Positions 27,604-36,626 are shown, counted from the first letter of the stretch. The stretch is DNA of 64,000 nucleotides from Faucicola osloensis_D (GCA_020041925.1 CP083409.1); one strand, 5' to 3'. Numbers and translations: made by a program. Notes: a model not told the origin generated them from the sequence alone.

Positions 27604-28332
27604 ATGACAGATTTCGTCGTCTTTGATATAACCGGTGCCGATGCCCAAAAATTCTTGCAAGGCCAAGTAACCTGCAACGTCACCAAACTCAGCGAGCAAT
27701 TCCAAGCGACCGCGATTAGTAATCTCAAAGGGCGCGTTGCGCTTGGTATTTGGATTAGAGAAATAGCGGATGACGCTTACCAAATCGTCATCAGCCAAGA
27801 CTGTGCCGATGAGTTTGCCAAGCATATCAAAAAATACGCGGCGTTCTCAAAACTTACCCTATCAGCCCCACGTGATATTTTTGCGGTTGTTGACAATGGG
27901 GTACCTAGTTTTAGCGAATCAGACAATGGTACTGACACCGACGTTCACCGCAAAGCATGGCAAAAAGCGAGTATCGCTACAGGCAATTACTGGATTGTCA
28001 AAGCCACCGCAGGCTTGTGGCAACCCCAAGAATTACGTCTACACCAACAAGGCGGCGTTGACTACGATAAAGGCTGTTATTTAGGTCAAGAAATCATTGC
28101 GCGGTTATATTTTAAGGCCAGCCCAAAAGCTTGGCTCCACCGAGTCGCAGGTACCGGTGATATACCTAACGCAGGTGAAAAAATTGGCAACGTGGATGTG
28201 GTCAATAGCATTGCTACTGAGACAGGTTTTGAAGCCTTGGTGGTGGCACGTCCCGATGATATTGCCGCCAGTAACCTGACCATTCTTGAGCTACCTCAAG
28301 CACTGCAACAACCCGTTGCGCGCCAACATTAA
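27604..28332 (+). CDS. ygfZ: YgfZ/GcvT-like folate-binding protein
   Basis: Tetrahydrofolate-dependent protein needed for the activity of some iron-sulfur enzymes such as MiaB. 242 residues; short for E. coli YgfZ (326). The family signature K-G-C-Y-x-G-Q-E is at residues 156-163 with the essential Cys158, continuing IIARLYFKASPKAWLHR (usually R in GQEMVARxKxRG). ATG 27604 follows AAAGAGAGCC; an in-frame start at 27553 is not credible. It ends before a bidirectional terminator. Confidence 0.88.
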   Translation: MTDFVVFDITGADAQKFLQGQVTCNVTKLSEQFQATAISNLKGRVALGIWIREIADDAYQIVISQDCADEFAKHIKKYAAFSKLTLSAPRDIFAVVDNGVPSFSESDNGTDTDVHRKAWQKASIATGNYWIVKATAGLWQPQELRLHQQGGVDYDKGCYLGQEIIARLYFKASPKAWLHRVAGTGDIPNAGEKIGNVDVVNSIATETGFEALVVARPDDIAASNLTILELPQALQQPVARQH

Positions 28333-28384
28333 ACACCCACCAAACTTGCTTAAAGTAAATAAGTGAAAATAAATCGGTTAAACT

Positions 28385-28413
28385 AAAAAAGGCATTTCTC
28401 TGATGCCTTTTTT
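28385..28413. terminator. bidirectional terminator between ygfZ and the BaiN-like gene
   Basis: A perfect 11-bp inverted repeat, AAAAAAGGCAT with ATGCCTTTTTT, around a 7-nt loop, with T runs on both strands. It separates convergent genes. Confidence 0.88.
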
Positions 28414-28470
28414 AACCATTTTTTTAGGTTTATCAATACTAACCCACTTCAAACCTAAACCATTTTATGC

Positions 28471-29823
28471 CTAAACCACTTCGCCAGCCACAAACCCACT
28501 TGCCCAAGCCCACTGGAAATTGTAGCCACCCAGCCAACCAGTAACATCTAGCACTTCTCCGATAAAATACAAATTCGGTTGTAACTGACTTTGCATGGTT
28601 TTTGAGGAGACTTTATCAGTAGCAACGCCGCCACGGGTGACTTCCGCTGTACGATAGCCTTCAGTGCCTGATGGCATCAAACGCCAAGCATTGAGCTGCT
28701 CACCAAGCTGCGCTAACTTCTCGTCTCTGATATTGGCAAGCTCAGTCTCAGCCATGTCTTGCCACAATAAACTTTGCAAAGTAGCCATCACTTTTTTAGG
28801 TAGCGCCGCCGCGCCTATGTGGTCATTTAGCACGGTTCTGATCAGCTGTTTTGGGTGATGTTTTTTTTGCTCAGCTAAAAATGCGGCCATATCCAGGCTT
28901 GGGAATAAATTGATAAAAATCGGCTCGCCCACATGCCAATAATTCGATAGCTGTAACATCGCAGGCCCAGATAAACCGCGATGGGTAAATAGCACGGGTA
29001 ACCTAAAACTGATGCGCTCGTTAAACGCAATGACCTCAAAACTAACCCCCGATAACGATTTAATCGCATCGCCAATCTTATCGGTAAAGGTAAAGGGTAC
29101 TAGTCCTGCCGACGTTGGCACAATGGTATGTCCAAATTGCTGCGCTACTTGGTAACCAAATCCTGTCGCACCCATGGTTGGAATTGACAGCCCGCCTGTG
29201 GCGACTACCAACGAGTGACAAGTTAAGGTTTGCTGGCTACTTTTTTGATTGGCTGCTTGATTGGCTGCTTGATGAGGCTGTTGACTAGCTGGTTGATTGA
29301 CAGTTAAAACAAACCCCGTATTGTCGGGTAACGCTTGGATTTGCTGGATGATGGTTTTTAGTTGAATAGTCACTTGATTGGCACGGCATTCATTCAACAG
29401 CATTTGCAAAATATCATTGGCAGAAGTATCACAAAACAGTTGCCCATGCTCACGCTCATGATAGGGAATCTGATACTGGCTAACCATGCCAATAAAATCC
29501 CAATTTAAATAGCGTGACAACGCCGATTTGCAAAAGTGCGGATTGCTACTTAAATAATGCTTGGGCTCAATGTCATAGTTGGTAAAATTACAGCGCCCAC
29601 CGCCACTCATAAGGATTTTCTTGCCCGCTTTATTGGCATGATCTACCACCAGTACCCGCCGTCCGCGCTTGCCCGCTGTCAATGCACAAAACAGCCCTGA
29701 TGCGCCTGCCCCGATGATGATGACATCATACGCAAACGTGGACGGTGCATTTGTTAACCCAGCGTGATTTTGAACCGTGTCAATCTTTGGTGAAGTATTT
29801 GATGAAGTATGTTGTTGCTGCAT
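28471..29823 (-). CDS. BaiN/YhiN-like NAD(P)/FAD-dependent oxidoreductase (HI0933 family)
   Basis: 450 residues. After a polar leader of about 28 residues comes the Rossmann FAD motif DVIIIGAGASGLFCAL, then KAGKKILMSGGGRCNFTN, the hallmark of the HI0933/YhiN family, LVVATGGLSIPTMGATG in the middle and TGWLGGYNFQWAWASG at the C-terminus. A Gln/Ala/Asn-rich insert (about residues 185-200) looks expandable. Members bind flavin; BaiN of Clostridium reduces bile-acid intermediates, but that substrate should not be assumed here. Confidence 0.85.
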   Translation of the reverse strand: MQQQHTSSNTSPKIDTVQNHAGLTNAPSTFAYDVIIIGAGASGLFCALTAGKRGRRVLVVDHANKAGKKILMSGGGRCNFTNYDIEPKHYLSSNPHFCKSALSRYLNWDFIGMVSQYQIPYHEREHGQLFCDTSANDILQMLLNECRANQVTIQLKTIIQQIQALPDNTGFVLTVNQPASQQPHQAANQAANQKSSQQTLTCHSLVVATGGLSIPTMGATGFGYQVAQQFGHTIVPTSAGLVPFTFTDKIGDAIKSLSGVSFEVIAFNERISFRLPVLFTHRGLSGPAMLQLSNYWHVGEPIFINLFPSLDMAAFLAEQKKHHPKQLIRTVLNDHIGAAALPKKVMATLQSLLWQDMAETELANIRDEKLAQLGEQLNAWRLMPSGTEGYRTAEVTRGGVATDKVSSKTMQSQLQPNLYFIGEVLDVTGWLGGYNFQWAWASGFVAGEVV

Positions 29824-30012
29824 GATGACCGCTATTTATCAAGTAAAAGACCAAATGAGAATCCGCTTACAATAAAGATATTTGTCTAAGCTCTAAAAAA
29901 ATATCCTGAGTAACATTGCAAAATTTGTGATTTTTTGCCAAACTAAGGAAAAGGCACTCTAGAATCAAGGATTAGATTGTATTGCATTTTCATAGTGAGC
30001 GGACGTTTATTG

Positions 30013-30174
30013 ATGGCTCGTTTCATCGCTGTGTTGATAGCCGGTGTTACTGTCAGCTTGTCAATGTTAGCTTATCAACGTGAAAATGTTGTTTTTGAAG
30101 TTAAGCCAGCTACCTATTTGAGCCGTTTGTCAGTTCGTAGCCATTTAGAGTATTACCCCACCAACCTGTCATAA
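30013..30174 (+). CDS. possible small membrane peptide upstream of acs
   Basis: A 53-codon frame begins at ATG 30013: a hydrophobic helix (RFIAVLIAGVTVSLSMLAY) and a polar tail ending YYPTNLS. It ends 13 bp before acs on the same strand. No clear ribosome site precedes it, and a longer form would need a TTG at 29977. It could be a real small protein, a leader, or chance. Confidence 0.35.
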   Translation: MARFIAVLIAGVTVSLSMLAYQRENVVFEVKPATYLSRLSVRSHLEYYPTNLS

Positions 30175-30187
30175 CAAGGAATGTTTT

Positions 30188-32137
30188 ATGAAGAGCTACC
30201 CTCATAGCGCTGAATTTGCCGCTAAAGCCAACACCACTCCCCAAAAATACGCCGAAACCTATCAAGAATCTGTCGAAAATAACGAAGCGTTTTGGGCAAA
30301 ACGCGCAGAATGGGTTGATTGGATAAAAAAACCCACCAAAATCAAAAACGTCAATTATGACCTAAACAATTTTAGCATTAAATGGTTTGAAGATGGTGAG
30401 CTTAATCTATCGGTCAACTGTCTTGACCGTCACGTTGCTGAAAACCCTTACAAGCCTGCGATTATTTGGGAAGGCGACCACCCTTCACTTCATAAAATTA
30501 TCTCATACAAAGAGCTACATTCAGAAGTATGCCGCCTTGGTAGCGCACTGCGTCGTAAAGGCGTCAAAAAAGGCGACCGCGTCACCATTTATTTACCGAT
30601 GATTCCTGAAGCGGCGGTTGCGATGCTGGCTTGTGCGCGGATTGGCGCGGTTCACTCATTGGTATTTGGTGGGTTTTCAGCAGAGAGTTTAGCCAGCCGT
30701 ATCATCGATAGCCAATCAAAAATTGTCATCACTGCTGATGAATCTGTGCGTGGCGGTAAACATACGCCGCTCAAACAAAATGTGGATCGTGCGCTAGACC
30801 ATGACGGTACCGAATGTGTTGAAAAGGTCATTGTGGTGTACCGTACCGGTGAATCCATCCCAATGAGCGGTCGCCGCGACATTTGGTATCACAATTTAAT
30901 CGACAACGCCTCTGAAGACTGTCCACCAGAGCCAATGAATGCCGAAGACCCGCTATTTTTGCTTTACACCTCAGGCTCAACTGGCAAGCCTAAAGGCGTG
31001 GTACACACCACCGGTGGTTATTTGACCTATGCGTTATCCACCTTCCGTGACGTGTTTGATATCAAAGACAATGACGTATTTTGGTGTACCGCCGATGTGG
31101 GCTGGGTCACTGGTCATACCTATGTGGTATATGGACCACTTGCCAACGGCACAACGACCGTGATGTTTGAAGGGGTGCCACAGTACCCAGATTGGGCGCG
31201 TATCGGTCATATCGTTGATAAGCATGACGTTACCATCTTGTATACTGCGCCAACCGCCATTCGCGCGATGATGAAAGAAGGCGATGATTACGTCCGTAAA
31301 TCAAACCGTTCTAGCTTACGTCTGTTGGGCTCGGTGGGTGAACCTATCAATCCTGAAGCTTGGAACTGGTACTATAACGTGGTGGGCGAAGGACGTTGTC
31401 CGATTGTCGATACTTGGTGGCAAACTGAAACCGGGGGTATTTTGATGGCGCCAATCCCCAATACAGTTGATCTTAAACCAGGCTCCGCGATGAATCCGCT
31501 GTATGGTATCAAGCCAGCGATTGTCGATGCCGAAGGTGCTGAATTAACGGGCGCTGCCGAAGGCAACTTAATCATCAAAGACAGTTGGCCAGGTCAAATG
31601 CGTACCATTTGGGGAGACCATAAACGCTTTTTAGAAACTTACTTTAGTACCTATCCAGGCGCTTACTTCACTGGCGATGGTGCCCTGCGCGATGAAGACG
31701 GTCATTATTGGATCACAGGTCGTGTGGATGATGTCTTAAACGTCTCTGGTCATCGCCTAGGTACAGCAGAGATTGAAAGTGCGTTAGTATCGCATCCTGC
31801 GGTCGCTGAAGCGGCTATTGTCGGTATGCCCCATGAGCTTAAAGGTCAAGGCGTTGCCGCTTACGTCATTTTAAAATCGGGCGAAGAGCCAAGCGAGATG
31901 CTCAAAGGTGAAATCAACCGTCATGTCCGTGGTGAGATTGGTCCAATCGCCAACTTAGACTCGCTATATTTGGTCGAAGCCTTACCAAAAACGCGCTCCG
32001 GTAAAATCATGCGCCGTATTCTGCGTAAACTTGCCGCGCATGAATTTGAAGGTTTAGGCGATACTTCAACCTTGGCAGAACCAGAGGTGGTTGATAACCT
32101 CATCAATGTGGTTAAAGCTGATAAACAACCCGCTTAG
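30188..32137 (+). CDS. acs: acetyl-CoA synthetase (AMP-forming)
   Basis: Activates acetate to acetyl-CoA by way of acetyl-AMP; cytosolic, a main route for acetate use. 649 residues, typical length. Motifs: GGFSAESLASRI, the P-loop-like LLYTSGSTGKPKGVVHT near residue 265, VDTWWQTETGG (acetate pocket Trp) near 410, TGDGALRDEDGHYWITGRVDDVLNVSGHR, and the C-terminal SGKIMRRILRK whose Lys is acetylated and regulated in other bacteria. AACAAGGAATG before the ATG is a good ribosome site. Confidence 0.96.
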   Translation: MKSYPHSAEFAAKANTTPQKYAETYQESVENNEAFWAKRAEWVDWIKKPTKIKNVNYDLNNFSIKWFEDGELNLSVNCLDRHVAENPYKPAIIWEGDHPSLHKIISYKELHSEVCRLGSALRRKGVKKGDRVTIYLPMIPEAAVAMLACARIGAVHSLVFGGFSAESLASRIIDSQSKIVITADESVRGGKHTPLKQNVDRALDHDGTECVEKVIVVYRTGESIPMSGRRDIWYHNLIDNASEDCPPEPMNAEDPLFLLYTSGSTGKPKGVVHTTGGYLTYALSTFRDVFDIKDNDVFWCTADVGWVTGHTYVVYGPLANGTTTVMFEGVPQYPDWARIGHIVDKHDVTILYTAPTAIRAMMKEGDDYVRKSNRSSLRLLGSVGEPINPEAWNWYYNVVGEGRCPIVDTWWQTETGGILMAPIPNTVDLKPGSAMNPLYGIKPAIVDAEGAELTGAAEGNLIIKDSWPGQMRTIWGDHKRFLETYFSTYPGAYFTGDGALRDEDGHYWITGRVDDVLNVSGHRLGTAEIESALVSHPAVAEAAIVGMPHELKGQGVAAYVILKSGEEPSEMLKGEINRHVRGEIGPIANLDSLYLVEALPKTRSGKIMRRILRKLAAHEFEGLGDTSTLAEPEVVDNLINVVKADKQPA

Positions 32138-32152
32138 TTGCTTACCAAAATT

Positions 32153-32184
32153 GAAAAAACGTCTGTAGTTACAGGCATTTTTTC
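32153..32184 (+). terminator. rho-independent terminator of acs
   Basis: GTCTGTA pairs with TACAGGC (one wobble), extended by A6/T6 flanks, 16 bp past the acs stop. It lies just left of the IS insertion. Confidence 0.8.
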
Positions 32185-32202
32185 ATGGTTTTTTAATTGT
32201 TA

Positions 32203-32221
32203 GAGACCTTTGCACAAACCA
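32203..32221 (+). repeat. left terminal inverted repeat of the IS5-family element
   Basis: Begins GAGACCTTTGCACAAACCA; 16 of 19 positions match the inverted right end. Flanked on the outside by TA. Confidence 0.85.
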
Positions 32222-32375
32222 GCGACTATCTCTCGACACCAATTTCAAACTCAACTAAAAACTGGAATTGGTGTTAAAAAAGCGAAAAAAGTCACCGAAT
32301 TGGCATAAAAGCCTCCTAAATTGCAGTAAATTAACGTCTATTGGCTAGTTTTGCCAACCAACAGACACAATAATC

Positions 32376-33363
32376 CTAAGATAGTCCGTATTTTCGCTTC
32401 AAACCTAGGGCAGTTTTTAAATTATGCACAATGCTAGCAAGCAATGTACGGGTATGAAATTGCATTAAGCCAAGATGACGAGCCTTGCTCATCCCATAAT
32501 TTAAAATGACCGAATACCCGTTCTACCGTATTTCTGGTTTGGCTCTTTTGGGTATTGGTACGTTTCTGTTGTTCGGTAAGTGGTGTATTACGCCATGCCC
32601 TATCATGGATATGATTGTTGATAGGCGGTTCATGCTCGGCAAGATAGTTGTCATGGGCTTGGCTTTTATACGCACTGTCGGCGTAAACGGCAGATTCATC
32701 ACCTGTTAAAAGCGTGGTAAAACATTGTGAATCATGGACATTGGCTGGGGTAGTTTGAATCTTTTTGACAAAGCTGTCTTCATCACAATTAAGATGGATT
32801 TTAAAGCCGTAGGTGGTTTTTACTTTGCCTGTGCTGTCTTTTTTACTGACGTAGGCAGCTTCGTTATCTCGGGTATTGTCGGTATGTTTGCCTTTTTTAG
32901 CTCGTTTGTTTTTGGCTTCAACGATACTGGCATCAATGATGCTAACACTGCCTGCTTTGATGATGATATTTTGCTCGGCTAGTTGCTCATTGATTTGGTT
33001 GAATAAGGGTTTTATGAGTCCAAGTTCACCTAAGTGTTTGTGGTATCGCCAGATGGTGCTGTGGTCGGGTACGTTATCGGTAAGCGATAGACCAACAAAG
33101 CGACGAAATAGTAAATCTCTTGCCAGTTGTTTTTCCATGGCTGGGTCGGATAGGTTATAGAGTTTTTGTAGTAGTAAGATTTTAAACATGATGACAGGGT
33201 GAAAGGCACTTTCGCCACGATCACTGCTATGAACGTGGCGTAAGGTTTGCTCGATAGTTTGCCAGTTGATTAGGTTATGTAGTTCATCTAATTCTTTGAT
33301 GGCTTTGTGAGCGTTAATGAGACTGTCTGCTAGGGAGAGTTGCCCTGTTTGTTTCCATGCCAT
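32376..33363 (-). pseudogene. IS5-family transposase, frameshifted near the C-terminus
   Basis: From ATG 33363 the frame runs 309 residues to a stop at 32434. It keeps the N-terminal DUF772-type domain and the DDE triad (Asp144 in IIDASI, Asp229 in YADSAY, Glu281 in NTVERVFGHFK). After FKL it turns into unrelated residues. In another frame from about 32496 the expected family ending continues, GMSKARHLGLMQFHTRTLL then ASIVHNLKTALG, to a stop at 32376. The junction DNA reads AAATTATGGGATGAG; family proteins have KLHYGMSK here, so five bases such as CATTA appear to be missing. The truncated protein retains all three catalytic acids but loses about 40 C-terminal residues, so activity is doubtful. 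Confidence 0.8.
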
Positions 33364-33428
33364 ATTGGTATCTTTCGCTATCTGGTTAATTTTACTTTAT
33401 TATATCAATTTTACAAACTTTTGTTTAT

Positions 33429-33447
33429 TTGTTCGTGCAAAGGTTTC
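33429..33447 (-). repeat. right terminal inverted repeat of the IS5-family element
   Basis: Read inward on the minus strand it starts GAAACCTTTGCACGAACAA, matching the left end at 16 of 19 positions. TA follows on the outside. Confidence 0.85.
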
Positions 33448-33482
33448 TAATTTATCTCTCCTCAAATATTTTGGAAAACGCC

Positions 33483-35858
33483 ATGCGATTAATGCAACCC
33501 TTCCATACGTTGACGAATCAAATTTTTGACTATGTCAATCTTCCTCATAGTTTGACTCATACCACCGATTTGAACCAAACCGATAATAAACTTGATGCGC
33601 TTATTACGCCATCTGGGGGTTGGGGTGCGTTGATAGCCGTGCAAGGTAATATGCGAAAGCAGCAGGCATTGACCCGTGCGCCAATCACATTATTAGACCT
33701 AAATCAGCCATTTGGCACTAAGTGCCCAAGTTGTGCATTTCCAAACGGCAAAAAAAAGCCCATTAATTTTTGTGAAAATGGGGCTAAAGCAACGGCATTT
33801 GAAACCACCAAAAAAACCGTGACGGCTGATTTTTTTGCCAAATATACCGTCACTGAACTGCTCGCGCAAAGTGATTATTTCTTGGAAAACCAAGGACGCT
33901 TGACTGAGCCTATGCAGTACAATGCGGCGACTGATAAGTACGAACCCATCGAATGGGAAGCTGCTTATCAGTTGATTGCCAGTCATCTCAATCGATTGGA
34001 TGACCCGAATGAAGCTGTCTTTTATACCTCTGGTCGAGCCAGTAATGAAGCGTCGTTTTTGTATCAGTTATTTACCAAATGCTATGGCACGAACAATATG
34101 CCAGATTGCTCCAATATGTGCCATGAAGCAAGCAGTGTGGGGTTAAAAGATAGTATCGGCTTAGGTAAAGCAACCATCGTAATGGATGACTTTGAGCATT
34201 GTGACAGCGTGTGGAGTTTTGGGCATAATCCAGGTACCAATCACCCACGTATGCTAGAAACATTGGCAAATGTCGCTGAGCGTGGTGGCAAAATCATTGT
34301 GATTAATCCGCTTAAAGAGCGGGGACTTACCCGTTTTCAAGATCCAAAACGCCCAAGCCAAATGCTGACAAATGGTAGCACGCCACTTAGTCACTATTTT
34401 TTCCAGCTAAACATTGGCTCAGACTATGCGTTAATGACGGGCATACTCAAGCATTTAGATAATTGGGATCGCGAGGCACGGGATAACGGTAAAGCCGCTA
34501 TTTTTGATCATGACTTTATTCAAGCCCAGACCGTAGGCTTTGATGAAATGATTGCAGGGGTAAGGGCGACCGATTGGCAAACCATTTATCATATTACAGG
34601 GTTAGACGCGCAGCAAATTGAGCAACTAGCCCAGCTTTATCGAGAGAGTAAACGTCCTATTTTAACATGGTGTATGGGCATCACCCAGCATCGTCATGGT
34701 ACGGACAATGTGCATATATTGGCAAATTTAGCCTTAGTTATGGGGCATATTGGCAAGACAGGGACGGGACTTGCGCCGATTCGTGGGCATAGTAATGTTC
34801 AAGGTAACCGTACCATGGGTGTATGGGACAAGCCTTCAGATAAGCTACTTGATCAAATCGACAAAGTTTTTGGCATTAAGTCCCCTAGAGCGCATGGCTA
34901 TAACGTTGTAGAGACCCTTGAAGCCATGCAACAAGGCAAGGTTAAAGTATTTATGAGCCTAGCGGGCAATTTTGCAGTGGCAACCCCCGATAAAGCACGT
35001 ACAGAAGCGGGTATTCGCGGCTGTGAGTTAACGGTACAGATACAGACCAAGCTCAATCGTAGCCACTTGATTCATGGTAAAGAAGCCATTATTTTACCTT
35101 GTTTAGGACGAACAGAAATTGATAAGCAAGGCGACAATAACCAATACATTAGTATTGAAGATTCCATGTGTAATGTAGTGTTGTCACAAGGAGCGCGTCA
35201 GCCTGTTTCACATAAATTGCGCGCTGAAACTGAGATTATCGCAAGTATCGCTGCGGCTACACTTAGGCATAGCCCGATTCGTTGGGCTTGGTATGTAGAA
35301 GATTACGACCGAATTCGTAATGACATTGCTAAAGCCATTGAAGGCTTTGATAACTTTAACCAAAAAGTCTATACCAAACAAGGCTTTCATCTACCGCATC
35401 CTGCCAACCGTTATGAATGGCAGACCCAATCTGGTAAAGCCACCTTTTTCTTTACACCGTTAACCGAGATTTATGCAGATAAATTGACGGCTCAGCCCGA
35501 TGATTTATTAACACTAACCAGTATCCGTTCTCATGACCAATTCAATACCACCATTTATGGGTTGGATGACCGCTATCGCAACGTTTTTGACACGCGGCAA
35601 GTAATTTTTATGAATGCTGATGATGCTGATAGATTGGATTTAAAAGCAGGTGATAAGGTGACTATCCAAAGTGAATACGGCGATGGTATTGAGCGAAAAG
35701 TCACAGGCTTTCAAGTCATTTTGTATGAAATCCCTAAAGGCAATCTAGCTATGTACTACCCTGAAGCCAATCCACTGATTGCGATGACAGATTTTGATAA
35801 AAAATCAGGCATGCCTGCCTTTAAAACCGTGTCGGTTAGGCTGAAAAAATGTGCTTAA
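33483..35858 (+). CDS. FdhF/YdeP-family molybdopterin oxidoreductase (formate-dehydrogenase-like)
   Basis: 791 residues with the FdhF/YdeP layout: PSGGWGALIAV near the start, a CPSCAFPNG pair, the molybdopterin-domain run, and a C-terminal dinucleotide-binding domain (LTSIRSHDQFNTTIYGLDDRYRN, then AGDKVTI). The segment DCSNMCHEASSVGL aligns with the selenocysteine site of E. coli FdhH, so Cys213 takes the place of Sec as probable Mo ligand. Only two Cys lie in the N-terminal cluster position, so a full [4Fe-4S] site is not evident. YdeP homologues are linked to acid resistance and their reaction is unsettled. ATG 33483 has TTGGAAAACGCC before it; the open frame reaches into the IS end. The IS lies 36 bp upstream and may have replaced the native promoter. 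Confidence 0.85.
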   Translation: MRLMQPFHTLTNQIFDYVNLPHSLTHTTDLNQTDNKLDALITPSGGWGALIAVQGNMRKQQALTRAPITLLDLNQPFGTKCPSCAFPNGKKKPINFCENGAKATAFETTKKTVTADFFAKYTVTELLAQSDYFLENQGRLTEPMQYNAATDKYEPIEWEAAYQLIASHLNRLDDPNEAVFYTSGRASNEASFLYQLFTKCYGTNNMPDCSNMCHEASSVGLKDSIGLGKATIVMDDFEHCDSVWSFGHNPGTNHPRMLETLANVAERGGKIIVINPLKERGLTRFQDPKRPSQMLTNGSTPLSHYFFQLNIGSDYALMTGILKHLDNWDREARDNGKAAIFDHDFIQAQTVGFDEMIAGVRATDWQTIYHITGLDAQQIEQLAQLYRESKRPILTWCMGITQHRHGTDNVHILANLALVMGHIGKTGTGLAPIRGHSNVQGNRTMGVWDKPSDKLLDQIDKVFGIKSPRAHGYNVVETLEAMQQGKVKVFMSLAGNFAVATPDKARTEAGIRGCELTVQIQTKLNRSHLIHGKEAIILPCLGRTEIDKQGDNNQYISIEDSMCNVVLSQGARQPVSHKLRAETEIIASIAAATLRHSPIRWAWYVEDYDRIRNDIAKAIEGFDNFNQKVYTKQGFHLPHPANRYEWQTQSGKATFFFTPLTEIYADKLTAQPDDLLTLTSIRSHDQFNTTIYGLDDRYRNVFDTRQVIFMNADDADRLDLKAGDKVTIQSEYGDGIERKVTGFQVILYEIPKGNLAMYYPEANPLIAMTDFDKKSGMPAFKTVSVRLKKCA

Positions 35859-35862
35859 TAAT

Positions 35863-35888
35863 CATAGGGTTGCTTAAAAAACCCTATG
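35863..35888 (+). terminator. hairpin after the FdhF-like gene
   Basis: CATAGGGTT (35863-35871) pairs with AACCCTATG (35880-35888) around 8 nt, starting 5 bp past the stop codon. No T run follows, so it may stabilise the 3' end or terminate weakly. Confidence 0.5.
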
Positions 35889-35940
35889 GATGATTGTTAA
35901 ATGTAAAAGTATCATTGAATAAAAAAGTGATGATTGAAAA

Positions 35941-36007
35941 AACAGGCTGAAAAGTTGATAAAATAGTGACAAGTGATTTACACTAGCCATCAAATGCCCA
36001 GCCTGTT
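35941..36007. repeat. 67-bp nested imperfect palindrome
   Basis: Three collinear inverted pairs share one centre: AACAGGCTG/CAGCCTGTT (outer, 9 bp), TTGAT/ATCAA (35955-35959 with 35989-35993) and TAGTG/CACTA (35964-35968 with 35981-35985), with a 12-nt loop. The internal loops are 5/5 and 4/3 nt. There is no T run. It lies between the FdhF-like gene and the acyl-CoA ligase remnant. Confidence 0.55.
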
Positions 36008-36094
36008 CTAGTCTATCAGGTTGCCCCAGCTTATCTAAACGCTTGTATTAAGCGGTTGTATAAAGAAAAATGGCGTAAAAAGCGGTAAAAAGCC

Positions 36095-36467
36095 CTATTG
36101 ATCAATCAGTCGTAATTGAGTCTTTTGAATTTTGCCAACCGCGGTTTTGGGCAATTGTTCAATAAATGCATAATGACGTGGGCCTGCCTGTGGTGCCGCC
36201 TGTGTATTGAATAAAGGCAACATCATCCAGTGATTTATTTGGCGGTTGATAAGGTAAATTTTGAGCAGCTGTTAATACCTGACTTAAGCGTAACGGCTGA
36301 TAGTTGTTGTCAATTTGGTAAGGTGCTACCAGTTTTTTGACATATTTGACGCCAAGATTGACAAACTTGCCTTTAACGCCTAGCAAATCACCCAACGTGA
36401 TAATCACTACTCTTTTAACGGGCGTTTTATCGATGACTTTTTGTAAGGTATGGGCAAAATTTTCTTG
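36095..36467 (-). pseudogene. remnant of an acyl-CoA ligase (FadD-like), internally deleted
   Basis: The minus strand from 36467 reads QENFAHTLQKVIDKTPVKRV and on through LGDLLGVKG to LDDVAFIQYTGGTTGRP, a middle piece of a long-chain fatty-acid CoA ligase up to its AMP-binding loop. The frame then stops at 36159. In another frame the DNA continues as HYAFIEQLPKTAVGKIQKTQ and LRLIDQ to a stop at 36095, a typical ligase C-terminus with the catalytic Lys. The start and roughly 300 central residues are gone. Two breaks and no ribosome site make it non-functional. The C-terminal style differs from classical FadD, so the pieces may come from two genes. Confidence 0.75.
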
Positions 36468-36570
36468 TTAAATATTTTTAAAAATCCAATTCAAATTTTT
36501 AATTTTAATGATGATTTAATTAAACCCAATTGCTTACAATTTTGAGCTTAATCATGCGATAATTGGTTAT

Positions 36571-36579
36571 GTTATAATG
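36571..36579 (+). promoter_or_regulatory. extended -10 promoter of adhC
   Basis: TGTTATAAT combines a TGn extension with a perfect TATAAT; no good -35 lies at 16-18 bp. Transcription would start near 36586, 40 nt before the adhC start codon. Confidence 0.55.
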
Positions 36580-36626
36580 CCGACCAAAGGCATTTTTAAT
36601 AAAACCAATATAATAAGGATAAACCG

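Larger units (their letters stand above)
32203..33447 (-). mobile_element. IS5-family insertion sequence (about 1,245 bp)
   Basis: The outer ends are inverted repeats: GAGACCTTTGCAC at the left and, read inward from the right, GAAACCTTTGCAC; 16 of the first 19 positions match. Both ends abut TA (32201-32202 and 33448-33449), consistent with a short TA-type target duplication as in the IS427 or IS1031 groups. Inside is one transposase gene on the minus strand, which is frameshifted. Left of it are 170 bp of non-coding DNA with an 11-bp hairpin (32236-32246 with 32264-32274). The subgroup assignment is a guess without a database. Confidence 0.88.

Noticed and set aside
32506..33160. Several + strand open frames inside the IS element
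   Set aside because: They are antisense to the transposase, and none has a start site or known family.
33429..33482. Earlier TTG-type start for the FdhF-like gene
   Set aside because: It would place the N-terminus inside the IS inverted repeat; ATG 33483 has a proper ribosome site and a family-like N-terminus.
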